From Bacteroidota bacterium (GTDB lineage Bacteria > Bacteroidota > Bacteroidia > M30B66), in contig JAIXUS010000037.1 in the NCBI GenBank assembly GCA_027483445.1, forward strand, positions 1 to 60,263: a stretch of 60,263 nucleotides of DNA, given 5' to 3'. Positions 28,171 to 37,174 of this stretch are shown one piece after another. A model generated the notes under the pieces. It was not told where the DNA came from. It saw nothing but the letters and a program-made list of their open reading frames with translations, and did no database searches. The number at the start of each line of letters is the position of its first letter. Position 1 is the first letter of the stretch. A program made the translations under genes and the position numbers.

Positions 28171-29076
28171 ATGAAAACATTACTATACCGCACTATATAT
28201 CAACCGTTTGTAAACAAAGTACTGAGAGCACTGCTGTTTCCATTCCGAAACTTGCTGCCTCAAAAGGCCCTTTTGCCCCCCAGCGGTGTGGTGTCTTTCA
28301 CCATCAAAAAGGGACAAACGGTGAAAATGGCTACAAACCAAACCTCGTTTGTAACCTGGAATATTTTCTGGAAAGGGTACGACTCGTATGAATACGTTCC
28401 TGTATTTGAAAAATTGGGCGAGCGGATTTCAGTTTTCTTTGATGTGGGGGCCAACACCGGATTGTATTCGTTGCTACTTCATGCTGTAAATCCAAAAGCG
28501 AAAAGCTATGCGTTTGAGCCTTCGCCCGGACCTTTTCGGTATTTGAACGAAAACATCAGCATCAACGGCGCGGAACGGTGCATTTTCAGTTTTAGCACTG
28601 CCCTGGCGGGAGAAAGCGGTGAGCTCACCTTTGTTTCGGCCTACTCGCCCAAGTACGCCTACCTTCGCGATGCAACCTTGGGCGGTTCGGGGCATCTTTC
28701 GGGAGCCCGAAGTGATACTTCGGCAGTGAGTTTCAAGGTAAAAACCCAAACCCTTGGCGATTTTGTAAAAGAACACAGGATTGAGCAAATCGACCTGATG
28801 AAGCTCGATACAGAAGAAACAGAACACCTCATTGTAGGCGCAGGCATTGAGGTTATTCGAAAATTCGAGCCGGTAATTGTTTGTGAGGTCTTCTCTCCTG
28901 AAATGGCCAATGCCCTGTTTGGATTGCTCAATCCACTTGGCTACACACCCTATATTGCCGGAAACACTGCTTTACGAAAGGCTGATACTGTAGAGTTTAA
29001 AGGCGGCGATATTCCCAATTGCTTCTTTGTTCCACAGTCGAAGCTGAGCTGGATTGAGGATTTAATTGTATCCTGA
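28171..29076 (+). CDS. FkbM-family methyltransferase
   Basis: 301 residues from the ATG at 28171. The Rossmann SAM-binding loop is FFDVGANTGLYSLL, followed by the acidic AFEPSPGPF and, later, IDLMKLDTEETEHLIVGAG, the signature DLMKxDxEGxE region of the FkbM family (PF05050). These enzymes O-methylate sugars or polyketides, and in glycan clusters they usually cap or decorate surface polysaccharides. The next gene starts 4 nt after its stop, so they form an operon with the GT4 gene. Confidence 0.88.
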   Translation: MKTLLYRTIYQPFVNKVLRALLFPFRNLLPQKALLPPSGVVSFTIKKGQTVKMATNQTSFVTWNIFWKGYDSYEYVPVFEKLGERISVFFDVGANTGLYSLLLHAVNPKAKSYAFEPSPGPFRYLNENISINGAERCIFSFSTALAGESGELTFVSAYSPKYAYLRDATLGGSGHLSGARSDTSAVSFKVKTQTLGDFVKEHRIEQIDLMKLDTEETEHLIVGAGIEVIRKFEPVIVCEVFSPEMANALFGLLNPLGYTPYIAGNTALRKADTVEFKGGDIPNCFFVPQSKLSWIEDLIVS

Positions 29077-29080
29077 ATTC

Positions 29081-30160
29081 ATGACAAAGAGAAAACTCAT
29101 TTATGTTTTTGCCTTCCGGTCGTCGTTTATCAGCAAGGATGAAATACTATTGAAATCGAGTTTTGAGGTAGTTTCACTTTTTTTCAATCCCCTTCCGCGC
29201 TGGAAAACCCCAATTTCGTTAATCGTTCAGCTTTTCCAGTTGATTCGCCATCTGCCGAATTCGCAGGCCGTGGTTTGTCAGTTTGCCGGATTTCACACAG
29301 TGCTGCCGGTATTGATGGGTCGTCTTTTTCGCAAAAAGGTCTACCTGATTTTATTGGGAGCAGAATGCCACAATTACCCGGGAATTCAGCATGGGAATTT
29401 CAGAAAAAAAATTCTAGCTGCGGCTACACGATTGAGTTTCAGATGGGCGCACAAGCTCTTGCCCATCCATCAAAGTCTGGCGAAATTCGAAAACAACTAC
29501 GATCCATCAGAACCCCGGCATCAGGGTTTTTTATCGCTCGTTCCTGAGCTCAAAACACCCTACAAGGTTATTCCGCATGGGTTCGACGATGCGCTGTTTA
29601 ATCCGAAAACCTCAGCCTACCGAAAACCAAAGTCGTTTATTACCGCGGCATCGTCTGTTGCGCCACCGGTTTTTCAACGAAAGGGCATAGACTTGTTTAT
29701 TGAGATGGCCAGACGCTTTCCGGATTGTAGTTTTAGCCTTTTGTGCAAGAATGATTATTTAAATTTAAACGAGCTCCCCAAAAATCTTACGGTTTTAGAA
29801 GCGGTTCCTTACGATAAGCTTGCATCGCTGTTTGCCTCACATCAATTTTATATGCAGGTCTCTATTGCGGAGGGATTGCCCAATGCCCTTTGTGAAGCCA
29901 TGTTGTGTGGATGCGTGCCAATCGGTTCGGACGTTTTTGCAATACCGGAAATTATTGGTGATGCCGGATTTGTTTGTCGGAATAAAAATGCCGAAGCCTT
30001 GGTTTTGACTATTCAAAATGCGCTTGATGCCGATTTCGATAATTTATCGGTGAAGGCCAGAAATAGAATTCAGGAGAAGTTTCCATTAAAAATCAGGACT
30101 GAATTATTGATTGAAACCATCAATCCTCACGCATTTCTTCCCCAAAAGTCAACAAATTAA
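29081..30160 (+). CDS. Glycosyltransferase, GT4 family
   Basis: 359 residues from the ATG at 29081. The C-terminal donor site has the retaining GT4 EX7E motif in EGLPNALCEAMLCGCVPI, then GDAGFVCRNKN. The middle segment GIDLFIEMARRFPD is typical of the second Rossmann domain. It is co-transcribed with the FkbM gene and faces the VOC gene, whose 3' end it overlaps by 41 nt. Donor and acceptor sugars are unknown. Confidence 0.87.
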   Translation: MTKRKLIYVFAFRSSFISKDEILLKSSFEVVSLFFNPLPRWKTPISLIVQLFQLIRHLPNSQAVVCQFAGFHTVLPVLMGRLFRKKVYLILLGAECHNYPGIQHGNFRKKILAAATRLSFRWAHKLLPIHQSLAKFENNYDPSEPRHQGFLSLVPELKTPYKVIPHGFDDALFNPKTSAYRKPKSFITAASSVAPPVFQRKGIDLFIEMARRFPDCSFSLLCKNDYLNLNELPKNLTVLEAVPYDKLASLFASHQFYMQVSIAEGLPNALCEAMLCGCVPIGSDVFAIPEIIGDAGFVCRNKNAEALVLTIQNALDADFDNLSVKARNRIQEKFPLKIRTELLIETINPHAFLPQKSTN

Positions 30161-30485
30161 AATCCGGATCGAGCAACGAAAACTCTCTCTGTCCCCAAGG
30201 TTTTCGCTGCAAAGGTGCGTTCGGATGAATGTCGATTCCAGCCTTTTGAAAGGCCTTATAAAGCGATTCTATTTCTTGAACACGAATATAAACCTGCCCG
30301 TAGTTTTCCTGAGGAACTAAGGTTTGGTGAAGGAAAAAATGAATTTCTACATTTTCACGTTGAAAGAGCAAATAATCACCATAATCGCCAATGAGTGTAA
30401 AGCCGAGTTTCTCTGAATAAAAAGCTTTTGTCGCCTCAGGATTCCGCATGGGAAGCTTTGGATTAATTGCTAAAAAATATTGCAT
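30120..30485 (-). CDS. VOC-family (glyoxalase/bleomycin-resistance-like) protein
   Basis: 121 residues, the size of one pair of beta-alpha-beta-beta-beta modules. The N-terminal half has FYSEKLGFTLIGDYGDYLLF and the metal- or ligand-site region VEIHFFLHQ; the C-terminal half has GQREFSLLDPDFNLLTFGE. Small VOC proteins of this type often bind and sequester drugs such as bleomycin. It begins 8 nt after the end of the glycosyltransferase gene on the same strand, so it is the second gene of that transcript. The substrate is not known. Confidence 0.85.
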   Translation of the reverse strand: MQYFLAINPKLPMRNPEATKAFYSEKLGFTLIGDYGDYLLFQRENVEIHFFLHQTLVPQENYGQVYIRVQEIESLYKAFQKAGIDIHPNAPLQRKPWGQREFSLLDPDFNLLTFGEEMRED

Positions 30486-30493
30486 TATCCAAC

Positions 30494-31816
30494 CTATTTA
30501 TTCGAAATTAAATCCAGCAATTTTGCCATTTTCTCTGTTAAACTAACGCGTGAAAATTGCCGTGCTGCTGGAGAAAATCCCAGTGGTTCATTGCGCTTCC
30601 AGCGTGAATATAATTCTGTTAAGGCTTTTTTCATGCCTTCCACGTCTTCAAAACCACACACCAGGCCTGCACCTCCATCGCGCACTACTGTAGCCGCCTG
30701 GCTATCTGTTGGGCCCACCATTAAAATTGGTCTTGATGCGGCGAGATATTCAAATAATTTACCGGTTAATGTGGCTTTGGGCGAGAAAAAGCCTTGTTCT
30801 GCCTGACCATAATTGTTAATGGAAAGCAATAAAGCGCCGGCCGATTGTTGAACGCGATTGATGGCTTTGTGTGGCAAATAGTCGGTCCAAACTGTGCATT
30901 CAGATAAACCAACCGCCTCAATCGAATTTCGAATAGAAATATCGTTTTTACCCACCAAATGCAGTCTAAAATCCTTGGCAAATGCCGGATCTGACTTTCT
31001 CAATTCTACAATTGCCTGCCACAAATGGGGCTGGTTTCTGCGGTCGTTCAGGCTACCCGTGTGTACCAATTCAAATTGATGTCGGTTGGGTTCCGCAATA
31101 GCCTCAAAATCATCAGGATCGAAGCCATTTGTAATCACATGAATTGGCGTTTTGGTTTTCTCTAAAAATTCCTCGCGCATAAATTCACTCACCACAGTCA
31201 CCACATCGGCCTCATCGAGCACGGCCTTTTCCAATGCGGCGTTGCGACGTTCGGCATAGCCACTCATTTTTAAATCAGCCGCAAAATCGATGTTTGTCCA
31301 CGGATCGCGAAAATCAGCCAGCCATGGAATTCCCGTCGATTTATGCAATGCTCTGGCAATTAAGTGCATACTGTGCGGCGGACCGGTTGACACAAGCACG
31401 TCTACAGGGTTCGATTGTAGCCAATTTTTCAGATAGCGCACTGAGGGTGAAATCCAGAATCGGCGGGCATCTGGAATAAAAATATTTCCGCGAATCCACA
31501 AAGAAAGCGACTGCGCGAAAGTGCGGCGGCCTTTCTCCTGCAAAAAGCCCGAAACCACGCGCTCTTCCTTCTTTTGCCCAATCAACCGCTTGTAAGCCCC
31601 ATAAGGCTCCCAAATAGGCTGTTTAAGCACGGTTAATTCCGCAGGAATATCGGCGGCAAGGCTCTCATCAATAATCGGATATTCTGCATTTTCGGCAGTA
31701 TACACAACTGGTTCCCAGCCAAATCGACGGAGATACTTTACAAATTTAAGCCAGCGTTGCACTCCTGCCCCACCCGATGGCGGCCAGTAATAGGCAATCA
31801 CAAGAACCTTTTTCAC
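30494..31816 (-). CDS. Glycosyltransferase, GT4-like
   Basis: 440 residues. The N-terminus VLVIAYYWPPSGGAGVQRW is the glycine-rich acceptor-side loop common in GT4 enzymes of surface polysaccharide synthesis. The middle carries LADFRDPWTNID and the C-terminal donor site LTGKLFEYLAASRPILMVGP. On the minus strand TATATTCG (31821-31828), a near match to the -7 element, lies 4 nt before the ATG. It is followed in the same operon by the VOC gene. Confidence 0.85.
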   Translation of the reverse strand: MKKVLVIAYYWPPSGGAGVQRWLKFVKYLRRFGWEPVVYTAENAEYPIIDESLAADIPAELTVLKQPIWEPYGAYKRLIGQKKEERVVSGFLQEKGRRTFAQSLSLWIRGNIFIPDARRFWISPSVRYLKNWLQSNPVDVLVSTGPPHSMHLIARALHKSTGIPWLADFRDPWTNIDFAADLKMSGYAERRNAALEKAVLDEADVVTVVSEFMREEFLEKTKTPIHVITNGFDPDDFEAIAEPNRHQFELVHTGSLNDRRNQPHLWQAIVELRKSDPAFAKDFRLHLVGKNDISIRNSIEAVGLSECTVWTDYLPHKAINRVQQSAGALLLSINNYGQAEQGFFSPKATLTGKLFEYLAASRPILMVGPTDSQAATVVRDGGAGLVCGFEDVEGMKKALTELYSRWKRNEPLGFSPAARQFSRVSLTEKMAKLLDLISNK

Positions 31817-32281
31817 AGCACGAATATACAGTTCAGCAGCATTTCGTCGCTTTGCCGACTTGTTTTTTGGGGTCCTTTTCGCGCTATCCGCGGTAGTCGT
31901 GCAATCTGCAACGCTCCGCTTTTGCTGCTTACACGGGCTACCCTGCTCCTATCGCGGGCCCAATCGCGGTAAACCCAAACATTCAGATGTTCTTGAGAAA
32001 ATTCAACAAATATCATTTTTAAACCTCCTAAAACACCATTAGCTATGAACCTGATTTTTCATGAATTGAATTGAAATTCTATACAGAAAAAGCATATTTT
32101 AAAAAACAGTTGTGAAGTTGAGTTCTTCATTCGAAAGCATATTCAATAGGTATGCTTCAGAAATATGAGGCTTTAAATCTATGAATGCCGAAATTCATCC
32201 ACACGAAGTGTACAGTAAAAAAAATAATAATGAATAGAACAATAAAAGGGTTGACCAATTTACGGGTGCGACAGCGCAAAT
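31817..32281. other. Intergenic region with GC-rich element
   Basis: No gene was found. 31868-31965 is a GC-rich block with CGCTATCCGC, GCAATCTGCAACGC and TATCGCGGGCCC, similar in style to other GC-rich blocks in the window. The rest (31980-32280) is AT-rich. It contains a small inverted repeat (AGCATA, TATGCT near 32137-32157) and a second AGCATATT at about 32088, with no other recognisable structure. Confidence 0.6.
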
Positions 32282-32313
32282 AAAAAGCCCACCGGAATTA
32301 ACCAATGGGCTTT
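32282..32313 (-). terminator. Terminator of the CsgG-like gene
   Basis: AAAGCCCA (32284-32291) pairs with TGGGCTTT (32306-32313) around a 14-nt loop, just downstream of the minus-strand stop at 32333. Read on that strand, the stem is followed by T residues. Confidence 0.7.
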
Positions 32314-32332
32314 CAAATAAAAGGTTGAAAAA

Positions 32333-33457
32333 TTACGGCCTGTAGGCGTAACGTTCCTTGGCATTAAACCCAACAGAGAGGCCAAAACGAAGTCCTTTGT
32401 TGTTTGGAATAACATACACATTGAGTGGTATATTTAATTTCCCCGATTTAAAAGTTTTACCGGCGGCAAATACAAATCCGGTTTGGATGGAAGGATCGCC
32501 ACGCGAATCGAGGCGTGAAATCACCTCAACGTTATCGGGTAAAGAATCCACTTGTGTTTTCAAGGTCCAACGTTCTGAGCCCGGCGCATAAAACCCCTTG
32601 GCTTCCTGCACCACTGAAAAGGTGGGTCCGAAGGCGAATTCCCAACCATTCTTGTTGTTTCTCAAGCCATTCATAATTGTAATCGAAGGTATAAACAGGC
32701 CTTGATCAAGTCCGGTCATCATAGGAATGAACTCGAACAGCGCTTGGAAATTCCCTTCATTCAAATATTGCTTCTCGAATTGGTATCCAAACTGGAACAT
32801 CAAGGGCTGTGCTTCATAACCACCTAAGCTGCGCGATTCGGCCAAACGGTTGGCAATCTCACCACTGAAATAGGTAAAGCCCATGCGTGGCCCGTCGGAA
32901 CGGAGGCGGAGCTTGTAGGGATTGTTCGCTGAGCCATCGTAATCGTTGCGTACGGTAAGTTTCTTTTTCTGCTCTTCATCGATAGGCAAGCCGAACATTT
33001 CCTGTAAAGTAATTCGAATCATCATTTTCAGTTCGGTGGGCAGTTTTAAGAACTCAATACTGTGGGTTTTTTCGATGTTTCCGGTTGCAACATCAAGCAA
33101 ACGAAAGGTAATTACGAGGTTATCGCCCACTGTGAGAATGCTCCCGGTAAGCACTTTCTGAACCTGAAGGGCTTTCCCGATTTCGTTCAGACAGATTCGG
33201 GAGAAACAGCCTGCGATTTCGATTTTCTCTTTTTTGGCGAGATAATTCATGTCGTAACGATCGAGCAGCTCATATTGCTGAATTTTCAGCATTTCCATCA
33301 TCACCAGGTCGGGATAACTGTAATTCAAACCATTGGGCATGACTTCGTTGATGTCGATGTCGGCCACTGCGAGCAATGGTTTGTTGGATTGGGCGAATAC
33401 GCTGTTTTGAAAAGTGATCAGCAGAACGAAAATACAGAGTTGAAATAAGGTTTTCAT
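32333..33457 (-). CDS. Exported protein with CsgG/TolB-N-like domain and beta-rich C-terminus
   Basis: 374 residues with a signal peptide (LFQLCIFVLLITFQNSVFAQ). Residues 25-165 resemble the CsgG/FlgO/TolB N-terminal fold: VADIDINEV, QYELLDRYDM, then ALQVQKVLTGSILTVGD and VITFRLLDVATGNI. The C-terminal ~190 residues are rich in beta strands and aromatic residues and could form a small outer-membrane barrel-like domain. Such proteins are periplasmic or outer-membrane components of unknown function. The gene is monocistronic, with its own terminator. Confidence 0.6.
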   Translation of the reverse strand: MKTLFQLCIFVLLITFQNSVFAQSNKPLLAVADIDINEVMPNGLNYSYPDLVMMEMLKIQQYELLDRYDMNYLAKKEKIEIAGCFSRICLNEIGKALQVQKVLTGSILTVGDNLVITFRLLDVATGNIEKTHSIEFLKLPTELKMMIRITLQEMFGLPIDEEQKKKLTVRNDYDGSANNPYKLRLRSDGPRMGFTYFSGEIANRLAESRSLGGYEAQPLMFQFGYQFEKQYLNEGNFQALFEFIPMMTGLDQGLFIPSITIMNGLRNNKNGWEFAFGPTFSVVQEAKGFYAPGSERWTLKTQVDSLPDNVEVISRLDSRGDPSIQTGFVFAAGKTFKSGKLNIPLNVYVIPNNKGLRFGLSVGFNAKERYAYRP

Positions 33458-33671
33458 GGTTTCGTGTTTTGAGTTGTTTTTGATGAGACAAAGGTGAACC
33501 GAACAGCAAGCCTTGAATTACGGATTCCAGTAACCCGTTCTGACATACACCATGAATACTACCAAAAACAGCAAAAAACTGAATATACTCCCATTCATTT
33601 ACGGAATCATCGCTATACACTTTAACTTTTTACGTATTTTTACAAATCAAACGAATGCCCATTACTGATAA

Positions 33672-34679
33672 ATGCCAAAAAACATTTTTCCACAACAGCA
33701 GCGGTTTGTGAATCTGCTCAAAGCCTTGGTTCCAGCACAGGTGAACCTTGCACGCGACCTTTCGGAGCTACTTGAACTCAGCAATGATGGTGTATACAGG
33801 CGTTTGCGCTCCGAAACTGCTTTTACGCTCGACGAAGCGGTGAGCATTTGCCTGCATTACAGCATTCCGCTGGAGGCCCTCAACAACGAGATTCCTGATG
33901 TGGTTACCTTTCAATTCAACCAACTCGACGAATCGCTGGAGCGCTTTCAGGCTTACTTCGTGCAATTGGGCGAACAACTCAAGTGGATTAGTAAGCAAAG
34001 CGATGCACACATATATTATGCAGCCGAAGACATACCCTTGTTTTATCATTTCGGCTTTCCCAAACTCACCGCCTTTAAACTGTTTTATTGGAGAAAATCG
34101 ATCCTGAACATGCCCGACGTGGAGAAAAGCAAATTTTCGGAAGCTTACGTTAGCGACTTTAGTTTGTTCGAATCGCTGTATGATCGCTTTGCGGCGATTC
34201 ACACCACCGAAATCTGGACCGAAGAAACCCTGGTAAGTACCTTACAGCAGTTGAAGTTTTATTGGGATGCCGGATTTTTTGATCGGGCGGATGACGCGCT
34301 GGCAGTGCTCGATGAGCTGCAATCACTGATGCAACGTATTGCACGCCAAGCCGAAATCGGACAAAAGATCAACCTCCAGGGTGCGTCAACCGGCATTCCT
34401 TACACGCTGTATTTATGCGACCTGATGATTGGCAACAATTCCATCTACATCCGCTCCGGTGATGCGGCCAGCACCTTTATTGGATACAATACCTTTAATG
34501 CCATACGCACTCGAAATCAAGCATTTAATGAGCAACACAAGCGGTGGATGGAAAATCTCTGTAGCAAATCGATTCAAATCAGCGGTATGGCGGAGAAGAT
34601 TCGTAATCAATTCTTTAAAAGTCAGTTACGAAAAATTGAACAGGTAAAATCCCACATTGCCAATGAACTTGACTTGTAA
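33672..34679 (+). CDS. Putative regulator with N-terminal helix-turn-helix
   Basis: 335 residues. Positions 8-65 look like a Cro/BetR-type HTH: VNLARDLSELLELSNDGVYRRLRSETAFTLDE, in which the NDGVYRRLR stretch would be the recognition helix and TLDEAVSICLHYSIPL the following helices. The remaining ~270 residues are helical with no enzyme motif and probably sense a signal or dimerise. Similar Bacteroidota proteins are annotated only as HTH-domain proteins. A near -7 element TATTTTTA lies at 33635-33642. Target genes are unknown; the divergent CsgG-like gene is a candidate. Confidence 0.6.
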   Translation: MPKNIFPQQQRFVNLLKALVPAQVNLARDLSELLELSNDGVYRRLRSETAFTLDEAVSICLHYSIPLEALNNEIPDVVTFQFNQLDESLERFQAYFVQLGEQLKWISKQSDAHIYYAAEDIPLFYHFGFPKLTAFKLFYWRKSILNMPDVEKSKFSEAYVSDFSLFESLYDRFAAIHTTEIWTEETLVSTLQQLKFYWDAGFFDRADDALAVLDELQSLMQRIARQAEIGQKINLQGASTGIPYTLYLCDLMIGNNSIYIRSGDAASTFIGYNTFNAIRTRNQAFNEQHKRWMENLCSKSIQISGMAEKIRNQFFKSQLRKIEQVKSHIANELDL

Positions 34680-34694
34680 GGTTTACCCTTTTAT

Positions 34695-34702
34695 TACTTT
34701 TG
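34695..34702 (+). promoter_or_regulatory. -7 promoter element of plsY
   Basis: TACTTTTG matches TAnnTTTG and ends only 4 nt before the ATG at 34707. A start site about 5-7 nt downstream would make the transcript leaderless or nearly so. Confidence 0.5.
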
Positions 34703-34706
34703 TGTT

Positions 34707-35342
34707 ATGATAACCGTAGGCATTGTGCTCTTGTTTTTTTCCTATCTGTTGGGTTCTGTTCCTACAGCGGTGTGGATTGGGCGCCTGTTTTACGGCACAG
34801 ATGTGCGCGAGCACGGAAGCGGCAATGCCGGGGCCACGAATACTTTTCGGGTATTGGGCAAAAGTGCTGGCATTCCTGTACTTATTATCGACTCGTTTAA
34901 AGGATGGCTCGCCGTGATGCTTCCGGTTTGGTTTCTGGGTGGCTTCGACTCGCCTGTTTTATTCGAAAACTTCCGTGTACTCTGTGGAGCATTTGCCGTG
35001 TTAGGACATATTTTCCCGGTATTTGCAGGCTTTAGAGGCGGAAAAGGTGTAGCTACGTTATTGGGTGTAGCCTTTGGCATGTTTCCGATTGCTGCACTTT
35101 GCGGAGTGGGTTTGTTTATGCTGGTTTTGCTACTTACGCATTACGTTTCTTTGGGCTCTATTCTGGCCTCGGTTGGGTATGGGCTCTTCCTGCTGCTGGT
35201 TGAAAAGGTACACCACGATGCCTCGATCATTTTTGCAGTTACCATTCCGGTACTTGTTATTTTAACCCACAAAGCCAACATTCGCCGATTGATCAACGGA
35301 AACGAAAGCCGTACATTCCTCCGCAAAAACAATCGTGCTTAA
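34707..35342 (+). CDS. plsY: Glycerol-3-phosphate acyltransferase PlsY
   Basis: PlsY transfers the acyl group from acyl-phosphate to the sn-1 position of glycerol-3-phosphate, the first step of phospholipid synthesis, in the inner membrane. 211 residues with five membrane segments. The three conserved cytosolic motifs are present: GSVPTAVWIGRLFYGTDVREHGSG ends motif 1, followed by NAGATNTFRVLG, then FPVFAGFRGGKGVATLLG (acyl-phosphate site) and the last-loop region near HKANIRRLINGNE. It is followed 15 nt later by clpS. Confidence 0.95.
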   Translation: MITVGIVLLFFSYLLGSVPTAVWIGRLFYGTDVREHGSGNAGATNTFRVLGKSAGIPVLIIDSFKGWLAVMLPVWFLGGFDSPVLFENFRVLCGAFAVLGHIFPVFAGFRGGKGVATLLGVAFGMFPIAALCGVGLFMLVLLLTHYVSLGSILASVGYGLFLLLVEKVHHDASIIFAVTIPVLVILTHKANIRRLINGNESRTFLRKNNRA

Positions 35343-35357
35343 TTTGCCTTATTGCCT

Positions 35358-35639
35358 ATGATTTCCTCTACACGATACGCTGAAGAACAAGACTTTGACA
35401 CCTTATTGCTCGACGTAGAACAACGTCAACTCGTGGTTTACAACGACGATGTGAACACCTTCGACGATGTGATTCGTTGGTTTATGGAAATTCTCGATCA
35501 TGAGCCGGTTCAAGCGGAACAATGCGCCTTTATTGTGCATTACTCCGGGAAGTGCTCTGTAAAAACCGGAACATGGGAAGAGCTTCAACCTAAGGCTGTT
35601 GCATTGCTCGACCGGGGATTGAGTGCAAAAATCCATTAA
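35358..35639 (+). CDS. clpS: ATP-dependent Clp protease adaptor ClpS
   Basis: 93 residues from the ATG at 35358 (a TTG two codons upstream is an alternative). ClpS binds proteins with destabilising N-terminal residues and hands them to the ClpA/ClpC unfoldase. The core is intact: VVYNDDVNTFDDVIRWF, the pocket-forming Asp-Asp and the EQCAFIVHYSGKCSVKTG stretch with the conserved His. The N-terminal tail is short and acidic. It follows plsY closely and is probably co-transcribed. Confidence 0.92.
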   Translation: MISSTRYAEEQDFDTLLLDVEQRQLVVYNDDVNTFDDVIRWFMEILDHEPVQAEQCAFIVHYSGKCSVKTGTWEELQPKAVALLDRGLSAKIH

Positions 35640-35676
35640 GCACTAAAAAAAAGCTTGGTGCAAATGAGAATTACCC

Positions 35677-35684
35677 TATATTTG
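35677..35684 (+). promoter_or_regulatory. -7 promoter element of tRNA-Arg
   Basis: TATATTTG matches TAnnTTTG, 12 nt before the tRNA 5' end. Confidence 0.6.
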
Positions 35685-35696
35685 CGCCCTCAAAAC

Positions 35697-35770
35697 GGTT
35701 CTGTAGCTTAATTGGATAGAGCATCTGACTACGGATCAGAAGGTTGGGGGTTCGACTCCCTCCAGGACCA
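35697..35770 (+). tRNA. tRNA-Arg (anticodon ACG)
   Basis: The acceptor arm GGTTCTG pairs with CAGGACC (one G-U pair), followed by discriminator A. The anticodon stem TCTGA/TCAGA encloses the loop CTACGGA, giving anticodon ACG. The T-arm GGGGG-TTCGACT-CCCTC is complete. 74 nt; CCA is not encoded. It reads CGN arginine codons after A-to-I editing of the first anticodon base. Confidence 0.97.
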
Positions 35771-35772
35771 CG

Positions 35773-35802
35773 AAAAGCCTCGGTAAATGCCGGGGCTTTT
35801 TT
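35773..35802 (+). terminator. Terminator of tRNA-Arg
   Basis: AAAAGCCTCGG pairs with CCGGGGCTTTT around TAAATG (11 bp, one T-G pair), followed by T residues. Confidence 0.85.
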
Positions 35803-35829
35803 GTGGATGAAAATATCCAGTGCACCCGG

Positions 35830-35914
35830 GGCTTTGCGCCACCGATCGAAGCCGGCAGCGCCCGCAAGCGGAGCGGCGGGCCTACAGGCGAAGAGCGGGA
35901 TGCCTGTTGATGGG
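35830..35914 (+). repeat. GC-rich dispersed element (pair with 18763-18852)
   Basis: It shares TTTGCGCCA, GCCGGCAGC, AAGCGGAGCG, TACAGGCGAA and TGCCTG in order with the minus strand of 18763-18852. It is non-coding. The rest of the gap to the epimerase gene (35915-36141) holds nothing I recognise. Confidence 0.7.
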
Positions 35915-36141
35915 CTCAAAATGAACGGCTGAGCTGAAGAAGGCAGGCGCCCAAATGAAGAAGCCAACAATGTTTCTATAAGGCCTTAAAAAACGCTTGC
36001 TGGGTTTCTTCAAATGAACTGAAGTAAGCGGCGGCATCATGGGCAAAGTATTGAATTACTTTCCAATGCCCGATTTACAAAGGATCTTGATGCCTTTCGT
36101 CAATTCTCAGCAATGGGGTGTTGGTCGTTTATGAGAATACG

Positions 36142-36149
36142 TATTTTTG
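36142..36149 (+). promoter_or_regulatory. -7 promoter element of the epimerase gene
   Basis: TATTTTTG matches TAnnTTTG. It lies downstream of the first in-frame ATG (36118) and 19 nt before the ATG at 36169, so it selects the latter start. Confidence 0.5.
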
Positions 36150-36168
36150 GGGTCTTAAATACAAACTC

Positions 36169-37164
36169 ATGCCCGTTTCTTTAGTTACTGGTGGCGCTGG
36201 CTTTATTGGAGCCCACGTTACCAACGAGTTGGTTGCCAATGGACATACTGTGGTGGTTTTGGATGATTTGAGCGGTGGTTTCCGTGAAAATGTGAATGCA
36301 AAGGCCCTGTTTGTTGAAGGCTCCATTACCGACCATGCCCTGGTCGAGTCATTGTTTAATCAACACAAATTCGACTACGTTTACCATTTGGCAGCCTACG
36401 CAGCCGAAGGACTTAGCCATTTTATAAAACGCTTTAACTACACCAACAACCTCATCGGCAGTGTAAACCTGATTAACGAGTCGGTAAAGCACAAGGTGAA
36501 GTGTTTCGTGTTCACCTCTTCGATTGCAGTGTATGGTAAAGGTCAGCTTCCGATGCGTGAAGACATGCTCCCTGAGCCGGAAGATCCGTATGGTATTTCG
36601 AAGTTGGCGGTTGAGATGGATTTAAGGTGCACCCACGAAATGTTTGGTTTGAACTACGTGATTTTCCGTCCGCACAATGTTTACGGAGAATACCAAAATT
36701 TGGGTGATAAATACCGGAATGTGGTGGGTATTTTCATGAACCAGCTCATGCAAAACAAGCCGTTGACCATTTTTGGGGATGGCAAACAAACACGGGCCTT
36801 CAGTTACATTGGCGATGTGGCGCCTTACATTGCCCGCTGCGTGGATGTTCCTGAAGCTTACAATCAGGTGTTTAACATCGGCGCCGACCAGGATTTCACG
36901 GTAAATGAGCTTGCTCATACGGTGTGTGAGGTTATGGGAATGAGTGGTCAGGTTCGGCACCTTGAAGCGCGCAACGAAGTGATGCATGCTTACGCCGATC
37001 ACTCGAAAGTGCAGCAGGTATTCAAAATTCAAAGTGGTTATACCTTAAAAGAGGGCTTACAGAAAATGGCCAACTGGGCCAAAACCGCCGGTAGCCGCAA
37101 AAGTGGCAAGTTTGAAGGCATCGAAATCACAGAGAAACTTCCACCCGTTTGGTTAGAGGACTAA
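36169..37164 (+). CDS. NAD-dependent sugar-nucleotide epimerase/dehydratase
   Basis: 331 residues from the ATG at 36169. It is an extended short-chain dehydrogenase: the NAD-binding GGAGFIGAHVTNELV at the N-terminus, the catalytic Ser in FTSSIAVYGKG and YxxxK in YGISKLAVE, then RPHNVYGEYQN with the sugar-nucleotide binding region. Closest in pattern are UDP-glucose 4-epimerase-like enzymes, but the substrate is not certain. It is followed 10 nt later by a glycosyltransferase, so the pair probably supplies and uses an activated sugar for a surface glycan. Confidence 0.88.
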   Translation: MPVSLVTGGAGFIGAHVTNELVANGHTVVVLDDLSGGFRENVNAKALFVEGSITDHALVESLFNQHKFDYVYHLAAYAAEGLSHFIKRFNYTNNLIGSVNLINESVKHKVKCFVFTSSIAVYGKGQLPMREDMLPEPEDPYGISKLAVEMDLRCTHEMFGLNYVIFRPHNVYGEYQNLGDKYRNVVGIFMNQLMQNKPLTIFGDGKQTRAFSYIGDVAPYIARCVDVPEAYNQVFNIGADQDFTVNELAHTVCEVMGMSGQVRHLEARNEVMHAYADHSKVQQVFKIQSGYTLKEGLQKMANWAKTAGSRKSGKFEGIEITEKLPPVWLED

Positions 37165-37174
37165 TTGCCCGCTT

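Noticed and set aside
31813-32042. Short frames of 60-71 codons upstream of the glycosyltransferase gene
   Set aside because: They lie in the GC-rich element and divergent promoter region and show no ribosome-site or protein features.
35671-35970. 99-codon minus-strand frame
   Set aside because: It runs antisense through tRNA-Arg, its terminator and a GC-rich repeat; it is not a gene.
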